Source of the DNA: Molanna angustata
Lineage: Eukaryota > Arthropoda > Insecta > Trichoptera > Molannidae
Reading direction: 5' to 3'
NCBI GenBank assembly: GCA_963576475.1
Contig: OY754980.1
Span: 26,773,486-26,837,485, forward strand
DNA length: 64,000 bases
Of this stretch, positions 25,250-34,040 are shown piece by piece (within the stretch, counting starts at the first letter, position 1; every line of letters starts with the position of its first letter). The notes below the pieces were generated by a model, which did no database searches, was not told the origin of the DNA, and worked only from the letters and a program-made list of their open reading frames with translations. The translations under genes and the position numbers were made by a program.

Positions 25250-28200
25250 TACACACACACACAGACACACACACACTCACACACAGACACACACACAGAC
25301 ACACGAAATGTTCTACTCCGAATTCTGAGTAAATCCGTGTATGGAACATATATGCTGCGAAGCCTCTAAGTTGGTGTTTTTTGACTTCAAAGTTGGAAAA
25401 GCCGTGAAAAAAGTAGACCTCTCCATACAATTCTCGCGTATTCTGGCTTGATACATTGTCGATATGTTAAGAGAACAAAGTTCTCCTGAACAAATCGACA
25501 GTTGGATTATGTAAAATTGAAAGAAATATAAAGTTTCAAAGGCAACCTCCTAAAAGCATTACATTAATCCATACTTTAAGTATATTTTATTTAAATATTT
25601 ATTAATTTAACATCCTTTTTTGTCTAACACTAGTTGCATGCAACACATGAGATCCAACTGTCGATAGCGATAGTATGTATAGTTGAAGAATATGTACCAA
25701 ACTATAAACCCATAAATACAAATTATTGAATATTTTCAGATATTTTGTTTTCTATACAACATATATTATGTAGGTATGTATGTCAAGATAGGATAGTATG
25801 GAGGAAGGTCCTTTTTTCCTACCCAGAATATGAAAATAGCATGATGGTTTGTATGTATGTTTGAAGATGAAGTATCAAACTATTAAGTCTTCTTACATAT
25901 TGTGTATAGGCGACTGCCATACAAAATGTATGAAGCGATGTCGTCACTAAATTCAATTTTTAAAAAAATTGTTAAAAAAAATTGTGATCTTCTACTACAA
26001 TGTTAATATTTTTTATGGAAAATTAAATTATCTAGTTGGGGTGTTTCGGCTTTTTTCGATAATTGTATAAGTTTTGGAAATATAGGCAGTTAAACTCATA
26101 AATTTATCATAAAAAAAATATTTTTCTAATAAAAAATGTTTGAGAAACCCTGGAATTTTTTTGAATAAATTTATTTGAGATTTTGTATTCGTCTATATTG
26201 GTACCAATTTTCACCGTTCTATCTTTTATGGTTTCTGAGATATATGGAAAAATAAAGTAAAAATTCAAAAGTTGATAACCCCTGACTAAAAGAAAAATTC
26301 GAAATTCTGAGTATAAAAGTTTTGTAATCCTATAACTGTTTATATATTCAGAAATTTTGGGCTCTGTAAATTGAGCGGATCAAAAGTTATAAGGGGGGGG
26401 ACACACACACACAGACATACACACACACACACACACACAGACACACACACACACACAGACACACGAAATGTTCTACTCCGAATTCTGAGTAAATCCGTGT
26501 ATGGAACATATATGCTGCGAAGCCTCTAAGTTGGTGTTTTTTGACTTCAAAGTTGGAAAAGCCATGAAAAAAATAGACCTCTCCATACAATTCTCGCGTA
26601 TTCTGGCTTGATACATTGTCGATATGTTAAGAGAACAAAGTTCTCCTGAACAAATCGACAGTTGGAAAATAGGGACACCGTTGTGTATTTTGAAATGAAA
26701 CTAGTTGCATGTAACACATGAGATCCAACTGTCGACAGCGATAGTATGTATAGTTGAAGAATAAGTACCAAACCCATAAATACAAATTATTTATTATTTT
26801 ATGATATTTAGTTTTCTATACAACACATGTACCTAGGTAGTCAAGATAGGATAGTATGGAGGTCAGTCTTTTTTTCCTACCCGGAATATGAAAACAGCAT
26901 GATGGTATATGTATATTGTATGTTTAGAGATGAAGTATCAAACTATTAAGTCTTCTTTGATATTGTGTATAGGTGACTACCATATGAAGCGATGTCGTCA
27001 CTAAATTCAATTTTTATAAAAATTGTTAAAAAAAATTTGAGATGTACTGCTTCAATGTTAATATTTTTTATATAAAATTAAATTATCTAGTTGGGGTGTT
27101 TCGGCTTTTTTCGATATTTAAAAAAAAAATGGAAATATAGGCAGTTAAACTCATAAATTTATCATAAAAAAAATACTTATCTTAATAAAAAATGTTTGAG
27201 AAACCCTGGAATTTTTTTGAAAAAATTAATTTGAGATTTTGTATTTGTCTATGTTCATACCAATTTTCAGCGTTCTAGCTTTTATGGTTTCTGAGATATA
27301 GGGAAAAATAAAATAAAAATTCAAAAGTTGATAACCCCTGACTGAAACAAAAATTCAAAATTCCGAGTATAAAAGTTTTGTAGGCCTGTAACTGTTTATA
27401 TATTCTGAAATTTTAGGCTCTGTAAATTGAGCGGATCAAAAGTTATAAGGGGGGGACGGACACACACACACACACACACACACAGACATACACACACACA
27501 CAGACACACACACACACACACAGACACACACACACACACACACAGACACACGAAATGTTCTACTCCGAATTCTGAGTAAATCTGTGTATGGAACATATAT
27601 GCTGCGAAGCCTCTAAGTTGGTGTTTTTTGACTTCAAAGTTGGAAAAGCCGTGAAAAAAGTAGACCTCTCCATACAATTCTCGCGTATTCTGGCTTGATA
27701 CATTGTCGATATGTTAAGAGAACAAAGTTCTCCTGAACAAATCGACAGTTGGATAAATTACTATAGATACCTCCACGAGAAATGCTTAGAAAACTCGCAT
27801 ATTGGGCGTACCTAAAAAGGACGAAAATATGTCATTGTTGTTTGAAAGGAAGATATTAAGAGGCTAAATAGTTAATTTTGAAAATATTTTCCCCAGTAGG
27901 TACCCTCAAAAGATACGTCTTTGAAATAAAGAACTGCTTATTTTTACATGTTTATTCTGTTGCGTTAATTTTTTTGATATTTGAATATGTTTGATAATTT
28001 TCTTGTAAAATTAGTTTTAATAATATCCTTTTTACAATTTTACTGTAACAAACTAAAACTGGCCTATGAATTAGATTCTTAGTTCAATCGAAAGAGGATA
28101 TAAAGATCTATACCGGCTGAGTTTTTTACCGCTTTAATTACTATTTTAAAAAACTCCTTTTTTACCTTTTCTTCTTGAAAAAATAATTGTTTATCACATA

Positions 28201-30503
28201 TTTGGTTATATACAATAGTTTTTCGTATTTCATCCATTAGAAGGTAATTTAGTGTGCATATTTGTACATCCATATGCTTAAGGTATACTAGGAAGGAAAA
28301 TATTGTCCCAATATTTATAATGATAGAGAGCCCTGGAACATATGGTATAATCATGTGCTAGAGGAAATGCAAGAAAATAGACATAGCCCAAAAAGCTATT
28401 ATAAAAGTTATACTTAAGGTACCTATTCGAACGAATACTGAAGAGATTTTTACTAAATTCAAAGTTCCAACAATTACAAAAATTTATGCAAAAAATCTGC
28501 TAATATATGTACAAGCTAAAAAGAGAAGACCAATATACTAGCTCACAACAATATAAACACACTAGATTAAGTACAACAAATACCTTAAATATACTATATA
28601 TTAAAACAACTTTTGGACAACGTAGTGTACGATATTTTTCAACAAAACTTTTCAATAGTTTACCAACAAATATTAAAAACATCAGTAATGCAAAAGAATT
28701 TAAAAAACTATCACTAAGATGGGTTTATGAAATAGATGAAAAAATCCTTAAGGAAATAATTCTTCCAAATAAAATGTAAATGCACTATTACAAACAACAG
28801 AATAGACAATTGAAAAAAAGTGAAACAAATAATTTATTTCCACAATTTTTGGTTGTGTGTGCATGACTCAAAATGAAATATTGTATTTAGAAGGAAAGAT
28901 GCATACGTTTGAATGCGTAGCGTATGTATGTACATGTACTTATATTATATGTAAATGTATCTATAAATAAACAACGTAATAGACAATAACATAAAACTAG
29001 CTCACCTTAGCACAGGCTATGCCTAGTGAGGGGGCTAGTAACAAAGATACAAACAAAAAGATATGGCTTAAAGTATGTAAGCACCAGTGAAGTGGTAAAT
29101 TGATATTTATTGAAATGAGATAACTTACATATATTTACATTGTATGTTAACTATGTATGAATAAGCTTATATTATCTTAAGATATTTTGTATCTCATATA
29201 TACTGTATATTTTTGGATAGAAATAAATAAAAATAAAAAATAAATAAATAAATAAATGTATAATGAAAATAATGTACCTACCTAGTCCAATTTATAAAAA
29301 AATCAGCGCCTATGTTGGCTTGGAAATATTTGCCGGATGGATGATGTCTGTACCCCAAAAAAGTATGAGATACCTGTCCGGAAAAGAGAAGACGTAGAAG
29401 CAGACCTAGGTTGAGATGGCTGGACGACGTGGTGTGCGATCTCAGAAAAATGGATCTGATAAAATGGAGAAGACTAGCTGTCAATTAGCGGGGATGGAAA
29501 CGATTTCTGGAGGAGGCCAGGGTTTGTAGCGTTTGTAGAGGCCAGTGATGATGATGTAGGTATGTACTATGTGCTATCTTTATTATAAGAAAATAATATA
29601 AAGAGATAGATCCTATATTTACCATCCAGTAAAAATTTTCTTGTTCCATTTCGTTGCTTTGATCTGAAATAACATTTTTATAGGATCAGATTATTGTTAA
29701 AATGTTTTCAAAAAATAGAGTAAATAGCTCATTTATTGGCGACACTAATCCACGTGTTTATATTACACGCCCATACACGCCATAATACTGTAAACATTGT
29801 GCTAAGTTTCCTCCAAACGGACAAAACGATAAAACCTTTTTTTCTCAACAAACAGAGGAACGTTTAGAACGTAAAAATGATCTAGGGGGGCTACTCATGA
29901 CACGTTCTTAATGCGTTCTTAGCTTGCCTTAATATTAAAAAAATATTAATCAGTACTCGATTATAATCTATTTTTAATCTTTCTCTACATTTAATCATGA
30001 AAATTTGTTAATATCAATGTTTAGTATGAAATTGTCGATTGCTAAAGTCTGAAGCTGATCTTAATTTTACTGTAATCAACTTCATGAGTAACCCTGCTGT
30101 TCTGAAAACATTCAGTTGGAGAACAGTGTATTTAGGAACAAATTATTTGCCCATCTCTAGTTTCTCATCAAACGAAATCAAATTAAAAAAAAAAACAGTA
30201 TACTGTCCGTTTGGTCGAAACTTAGCATTATCATTATAAACATTTGCAGAAACATCGGCAACAATGAAATACCTTTAAAATATAATATTATAAACATTCA
30301 AATTTCGAACACATTTTCAATTTTATTGACAAGTCAGTAAATAACGAATCTGAGAACACAACTTAAATATTCAAAAATCAAATAAGTTTTAATTAAATTA
30401 TTTTGAATACTTACCTGTTATAAAGTCGAGTTTCAGCTCTAGTATAATAAGCCCTATTTAGTTCAGTGCGATCACTATCTGTCATTAGCGAATCTTTAAT
30501 CAT
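13677..30503 (-). CDS. Sugar-type gustatory receptor, downstream paralogue (11 exons, 465 aa)
   Basis: Second sugar-clade gustatory receptor, tandem to and 3.5 kb downstream of its paralogue. Exons in transcript order: 30503-30415, 29663-29623, 22710-22548, 22419-22301, 21538-21353, 21213-21065, 20875-20753, 19366-19212, 18503-18350, 14166-14077, 13805-13677. All junctions are GT-AG and in phase, giving 465 codons plus TAA. Hallmarks: FHRAIGPILVLGQIFGLMPV (exon 3), ATFNWNYMDLFIVLI (exon 7), MLSFANNLYIICLQLFNS (exon 8), QSYCVE (exon 9), TGLNFFNITKGLILT (exon 10) and TYELVLVQF (exon 11). Exons 3, 6, 7, 8, 10 and 11 have exactly the same lengths as their counterparts in the paralogue. Intron 2 is 6.9 kb and packed with Helentron copies. 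Intron 9 is 4.2 kb and holds a LINE. The intron at 21539-22300 has no counterpart in the paralogue. No stop or splice defect was seen, so the gene is probably functional. Confidence 0.9.
14292..17590 (-). mobile_element. LINE (Jockey/CR1 superfamily), ORF2 intact, in a receptor intron
   Basis: Minus-strand LINE, same strand as the host gene, inside intron 9 of the downstream receptor. It holds an open endonuclease/reverse-transcriptase ORF, then a 3' UTR containing an 18-C run (14519-14536 on the plus strand as G) and an (AAAAT)n-type 3' tail at about 14293-14315. No ORF1 was seen. The 5' boundary is uncertain, and the element may be 5'-truncated or lack ORF1. Confidence 0.8.
14545..17481 (-). 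CDS. LINE ORF2: apurinic-type endonuclease plus reverse transcriptase (978 aa)
   Basis: This protein nicks target DNA and reverse-transcribes its own RNA. The endonuclease spans about residues 35-265, with QN at 40-41, the TETW glutamate at 68, GDFNL at 181-185 and DIHH at 257-260. The reverse transcriptase spans about residues 480-770: NYRPIS (548), YTDFSKAFD (615-623), SGVPQGSHLGP (672) and the catalytic YADD (704-707). The C-terminal thumb region contains SCLEYASVVWNP. The natural start is probably the Met at residue 33 (17385), just before IYYQNVRG, since the upstream extension looks like UTR. No internal stop is present, so the enzyme is potentially active. Clade assignment within Jockey/CR1/Daphne is not certain. 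Confidence 0.88.
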   Translation of the reverse strand: MFSHSHIYPLHVCARTWTLSWSFDFFYYINLTMNLTIYYQNVRGLRTKTHVFKSNVLNNNYDIVCLTETWLNKNFYDYELFDHRYNVFRRDRDYDATGQRLGGGVLIAVKSSLSARLNTDLSCCSEDIWVTIQHPNQKVRINLCCVYLPQGENYRSQLNTFLENTSEEIINYSEDSFVITGDFNLSNITWIYNNEFNYFSPSYFSDCVGSLIADFISYSDLKQYNGFTNINGRILDLVLSNTICSVSESTDLLIHMDIHHKPLFITLSVDSEIFIKNCPRLVKLFHKADYAPIKQFLSGIDWNSLFSSDIEQSTNDFHRILNECISKFIPTRLIQSINKFPSWYTKPLINVIKEKLKAHKKWKKTGSPVYHDEFSLLRSRQKILQAECFENYVSQIEISIASNPKRLHTYIKSNKPHSAYPRDMFYNNLTTSDINIICNLFSDFFQSAFTVNTPDMPDVVCSGEVDISGVTFSEPDVLKRLKSLDLSKGPGPDGIPPLFIRNCASELASPLSYLFNLSFHTGVFPSYWKRSYVTPIYKAGDKHDIKNYRPISKLSIFSKLMERIVVEQITPLIKRFIIPNQHGFFPGRSVETNMLEYTEYILSSMKAGGCVDAIYTDFSKAFDKINHDILIHKLEVYGIHGNLLRWLTSYIKHRLQAVTINNFRSEFRTCSSGVPQGSHLGPILFILYINDISNCFSSSNFIVYADDIKFFKKICTQNDSLALQSDLNRLYEYCSKNSLFLNTDKCNIITFTRSKYVVLENYSINNKTLGRKHEIRDLGVLLDSKMTFKSHVDKIMEKAYKQLNFIIRVSKPFKSSKTIKILYYAYVRSCLEYASVVWNPRYITYIDRIEKLQNKLLKHLDFRERQAFNSSTQSAKYHGLISLENRRTLTDMMFLYKITNNIADSSLLLSKLAVHVPIRLTRTAHTFRPPGCDTNYAQNSFIHRSCNTFNGFNDIDLFHNTFLNFRTSITNSLLRASS
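17597..17950 (-). pseudogene. LINE C-terminal zinc-knuckle fragment
   Basis: The minus-strand frame reads CRKC...ETINHIISGC followed by YTFRHNQVAKIIHQNLA. This is the C-x2-C...H...C region downstream of the reverse transcriptase in several LINE clades (R2/R4-like). It is truncated upstream, lies 5' of the intact LINE, and is probably a separate older insertion. Confidence 0.5.
18784..18930. repeat. Possible retroelement fragment
   Basis: GC-richer stretch in the intron with GATGGCGCTACAGC and CCTTGGCCTCCT motifs that recur in insect LINE/SINE 3' ends. No ends could be defined. Confidence 0.3.
19392..19438. repeat. Short tandem duplication in a receptor intron
   Basis: AGAATTGGTAAATGAAATCGAT occurs twice in tandem, about 23 bp apart, directly 5' (transcript sense) of exon 8 of the downstream receptor. 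Confidence 0.7.
20063..20545 (+). pseudogene. 5'-truncated LINE reverse-transcriptase C-terminus (RTE-like)
   Basis: The plus strand encodes LIRALTFPMLLYGVETWTL and WCWRRMLRIPWTARGTK, then after a stop FFGHIARREPDCLEK and further C-terminal sequence. This signature is the thumb/C-terminus of RTE-like LINEs. The 3' end is a short tail of TGAATTGAA repeats. Antisense to the host receptor, in its intron 7. Confidence 0.7.
21595..21945 (-). pseudogene. LINE C-terminal fragment, family with TLRWFGH motif
   Basis: The minus strand encodes MKVNTLRWFGHMGRMNEERL and RGRGRPRKGWHDHVNEIL, ending in a (GTAT)n-type tail (the TACA repeats at 21595-21613). It is the same family as 32885-33345. It lies in the intron that is unique to the downstream receptor (21539-22300). 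Confidence 0.7.
22729..23768 (-). mobile_element. Helentron-like element, copy H7
   Basis: Complete copy. Its CTAG end at 22729 is only 18 bp from the splice acceptor of exon 3 of the downstream receptor (exon edge 22710). The subfamily carries TACCTAGGTAGTCAAGAT in the 3' half, as does H11. Confidence 0.85.
23777..24778 (-). mobile_element. Helentron-like element, copy H8
   Basis: Complete copy, separated from H7 by 8 bp (ATTACCTA). The CA tract is short (about 24540-24577). Confidence 0.85.
24779..25505 (-). mobile_element. Helentron-like element, copy H9, 3'-truncated
   Basis: Has the CCAAC end at 25505 and the CA tract, but lacks the hairpin/CTAG third. It begins exactly where H8 ends, reproducing the H3/H4 arrangement. 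Confidence 0.8.
25630..26665 (-). mobile_element. Helentron-like element, copy H10
   Basis: Complete copy: CTAG at 25630, CCAAC at 26665, T flanks on both sides. Confidence 0.85.
26701..27752 (-). mobile_element. Helentron-like element, copy H11
   Basis: Complete copy, same subfamily as H7, with one small internal deletion near 26770 and a long CA/GACA tract (about 27460-27551). Confidence 0.85.
27770..28361 (-). pseudogene. Degenerate segment homologous to 43180-43760
   Basis: This segment and 43180-43760 share blocks such as AAAAGATACGTCTTTGAAATAAAG and TTCAATCGAAAGAG over about 500 bp. On the minus strand a 91-codon frame (28354-28079) looks hydrophobic then helical, but has no recognised domain. 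Both copies lie in receptor introns. It could be a chemoreceptor exon relic or an unclassified transposon. Confidence 0.35.
28362..29260 (+). pseudogene. 5'-truncated LINE 3' region (Jockey/CR1-like)
   Basis: The plus strand encodes KIDIAQKAIIKVIL then, after a frame change, TTFGQRSVRYFSTKLFNSLP and a terminal NKM stop at 28779. A ~480-bp 3' UTR and an (AATA)n tail near 29222-29258 follow. It is closely related to the insertion at 708-1536. Confidence 0.72.
29370..29556 (+). pseudogene. LINE C-terminal fragment (RPRLRWLDDV family)
   Basis: The plus strand reads RRRRPRLRWLDDVVCDLRKM and then RGWKRFLEEA, ending in GATGATGATG. Same family as 47962-48170. Confidence 0.6.
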
Positions 30504-32267
30504 TTTAGTTTTTGCGATGGCGGTCAACTATTAATTGACATTAGAATTTCTCAAATGTTCTAAAATTTAATAACAGATAAATTTTCCCCGAAATTTTATA
30601 TGAGTTTATTAATATTGATTCCCTGATTATTTTATTATCTAATATAGGTCCGATTTAAATAAAATAAGACAAAACACATATTGTATCATTTGATCATTTT
30701 GTAGAGACGAAGAATTATTCGTGTATTATTTTTTGCATTCATTTTTCTACCCCTTAGGGTAGTGAGGAGTTATGAATTCGAAATTTTTAAGTATATTTTT
30801 TATTGCAGTTTATCAACTAGCATCAGGCTGAGATTGTATTCTGAAAATTTCATCAAAATGTATCCGTGTGTGTACTATGTGGTATGTATGTGTTTTTTCT
30901 ACTTATCGATTATATAGGTACTAAAGTAGTCATTTGATTCTTTTCAGATTTTGCAAATTTGTATAGAAAATACTTGTCTAGACCCCATTAAATTTTAAAG
31001 GATATGTGAATAGTGCTTCTCATTTTTTAAACTAATATTTCCAAGCTCAGGAAACATAAAATTTATATTTTTATTTTCAAATTGCTAAAAAGGCACATCA
31101 CTTTCATAAAATAACATTAAATAATTATCATGTTTTCATAATAAAATATTTAAATCAAAAATAATTTAACAAACTCATTTCATGAAAATGCTTAATATTT
31201 CCCATACAAAATTTGAATAATTTGTAATGTGACTTGGTAGTGAAGAGTATAGCGTTGGCCACAACCCAATCGTTTTATTCTGTGTTATTTGTAATATATC
31301 AACTCATTAAAACGGATCCTAATAGTTTTATCAAATAAACTATGAGTTGATTAACTTTGATAGAATCACAAGACCATAGACAACAGAGCACACAACTACA
31401 TTATCTATGATTGTCAACTCAATATAGGTACCTACCTTTTTTAAAACTGCACAGTGAAAATTGCAAGCCGATTTAATCTCATACCTACGTACATATTTGC
31501 CATTGAGCAATATTATCATGATTATGAATATAAAACAAAGTGACGTGTTTTGTCATATTTTGTTTATTCCTATTATATTAATGTATTACACTCGACAACA
31601 ATAAATATTACAAAGTGCGGTGTAAACAAATTGTATTTGAATAGATATATTGTGAAATATGACGTTGTCAAAAATACATACGTAGATATAATGTTCTTGC
31701 ATGTTTTACTATTTTCATAATGACAGTGAGTAGCGAAAACTTGATGTTTTTAATTGTCGACCTTCGTGGATCCGTAAGTCATATTACTGCTGATCCAAAG
31801 TTCGCTGGTTCGATTGCCGATAAAAATACAGTTTTTAATGTTTGAATCTCAGACGTCTATTTCTATTTGAGAAACTGGCGGTTCGCACATATACCAACCA
31901 ACCTTGAAACTCAAATTTTTATTTGTCGAAAACTATACCTACCCAGTTTTTTGTTTGACGGAAACTGCTTAAGCTTCAGATTTTAATCAAGTTACAAGGA
32001 GTAACTGATGCCCTATAACTCTTCAAAATGTGGTTATTTGGTGCGTGTTAAATTAATATTTGTTATTATAGGCTCGACGAATGCGAGCGATAGTTTTATA
32101 ATGCATTGTTGCAAAGGTCAGGGAAAAAGTGACACGCAATACGCTGCACAACGTCAAACGTCAACTGATTTTATTGATTAATTGATACAAATTAGATTAT
32201 TCTACTGCAATAAAAGTGGTTTGTGCACAAGTTATGTCACCCGCAATCTTTCGCTTGGCGAGCCCTA
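30504..32267. other. Intergenic region upstream of the downstream receptor
   Basis: Contains the putative promoter region of the downstream receptor. No TATA box or initiator can be assigned with confidence. A GGCCACAACCCAATCGTTTT motif near 31257 recurs in the array at 61900-62545. No coding sequence was found. Confidence 0.5.
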
Positions 32268-32275
32268 CCTGTTAG

Positions 32276-32859
32276 CAGTGGCGTAGTTATAGACATTTTG
32301 GGACCTCATGAAAAACTATTTAAGGCCCCCTATCATTGTTCTAATATTTTCATCCATTGATTTTTTCAATATTGACTACTGCTACTAAATACAGAGTGAA
32401 TAAGAAAATAAATTAAGAATAAGGTCACCATTTTCAAATTTTCTTCCTTCTTGATTTGATATTTGCTAAAACACTAATATTTTTTTAAAAAATATTTAAA
32501 TTGTGCCTCTACGTTTTGTTTGAGTTTGAATTTTAAGATGATAGTATGTAATTATTTTTTCATAGTGTTTATAATATTTGTATTCTTGTTCTTTTTATCT
32601 TTTTATAATTTGTATTTGAATAAGAATTCTAATTCTAAATAAGGAAAAACTATTTTTATTTTCACTTATATTCATATACATATATGTATACTTTTTGATT
32701 TTTATATTTTTAACTTAAGATGGTGTGATGTATCTTTATTCTGTACTTTTTTATGTAAATGGTTTTATTTTACTGTAAATAAATAAATAAATTTATGCCC
32801 CTTTTCAAAGTGGGCCCTCATGCTATGCATGACCCTGCTGTTAGGTAGCTACGCCACTG
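32276..32859. mobile_element. hAT-like MITE with 8-bp target duplication
   Basis: Begins CAGTGGCGTAGTTA and ends TAGCTACGCCACTG, inverted repeats of 14 bp with one mismatch. It is flanked by perfect CCTGTTAG duplications (32268-32275 and 32860-32867). The CAGTGGCG terminus and 8-bp duplication are diagnostic of the hAT superfamily. The 584-bp AT-rich interior has no transposase. Confidence 0.85.
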
Positions 32860-32884
32860 CCTGTTAGTTGCCCATGAAGCAATA

Positions 32885-33345
32885 TAATGCAATATAATTT
32901 AATCTCGCACGAAAGCAGAATAAATGCAGTTGAAATGAGATTGCTTAGAAGAATTTGTAACAGAACGATGTATGACAGAGTTCGAAATGAAGATACAAGG
33001 AAAGAATGTAAGATGAAGAAAGATGTAATTAAGAGAATGAAAGTTAACACATTGAGATGGTTTGGCCACTTGGGGAGAATGAATGAAGAACGCCTGACGA
33101 AGAAAATATACAAAGCTGACAGGAATGGAATAAAAGGTCGGGGTCGCCCAAGAAAAGGATGGCACGACCATGTAAACGATATTCTGAAAGATGGAAATGT
33201 AAGAAGCGTGAACCACAGACGAACGTGTATAAGACGATGTTGATGAGGCGATGAATGTGTGTCAAGATAGAAAAATGTGGCGTTCGGTTCTCTCTGCCTA
33301 CCCCGTGAGGGACATGGCGTGATGGTATGTATGTATGTATGCATA
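32885..33345 (+). pseudogene. LINE C-terminal fragment, TLRWFGH family
   Basis: The plus strand encodes MKVNTLRWFGHLGRMNEERL, then GRGRPRKGWHDHVNDIL, with a frame break near 33240, then SVLSAYPVRDMA and a (TATG)n tail. Sister of 21595-21945. Confidence 0.7.
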
Positions 33346-33960
33346 TAATTTATTATTGTATATTTCGTGGACAACTAAACAGAATAATAAATGAATTATA
33401 ATCAACTTAAGATACGAGCTGTTAATTAGCTTCTACCAGAGGAAGTATTTTGATGGTCGCATAGCGTGAAGGAAGTCTGAAAACTTAGAAAATGAAGCTG
33501 TTCTTGGTGTAAGGATAGTGAAAGGATAATGAAGTGGAAGGATAGCGACCCCTAGGACGATCGCCATAAGAAAGGCAGGAGACAGATGCGCCCGGAAGAG
33601 CTTTGTCGAGGAGGTAACATTGACTTTCCAAGATGGACACTTCTGTCAAAAATTAAGAGCGTGAGCAAGAAGTTAGGAATTTTTAAATAAATTTCACTTG
33701 GGATAATTGCGTTAAAAATACATTTGTGCTGCTCTACTGGGAATCGAGTACAGGAAGTCGGCGCAGAAGCCAAATGGCTTATAAGCCTACTATAGTTTTG
33801 TGCCCCAGCGGTCGACAGGAATGTAAAATTTTACAAGACTAATGCATTTATGTGACATGCAATCTTGTATGCAAGACTTTTGCTTACCACCTCGTATACA
33901 AATGTGGAATATGAGGAAAAAATGTGTACGATTGTGATAATATTAAAAACTTTCACAGTT
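33346..33960. other. Intergenic spacer
   Basis: No gene. ATGCAAGACTTTTGCT-like motifs near 33870 recur around 61670, suggesting an unclassified dispersed repeat. Confidence 0.4.
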
Positions 33961-33977
33961 GCAATGTGCAAATTCAC

Positions 33978-33983
33978 TTTATT
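33978..33983 (-). terminator. Poly(A) signal AATAAA of the upstream receptor gene
   Basis: AATAAA on the minus strand about 58 nt beyond the TAA stop at 34041, suggesting a very short 3' UTR. Confidence 0.55.
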
Positions 33984-34040
33984 TTTTATAGCAATCATGG
34001 AATTGGCAAAAATGCATTAAAAAGACATGAGATCGAAATA

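Noticed and set aside
33552..33773. 73-codon minus-strand frame downstream of the upstream receptor
   Set aside because: No domain, no paralogue, and it lies beyond the poly(A) signal in sequence with dispersed-repeat motifs.
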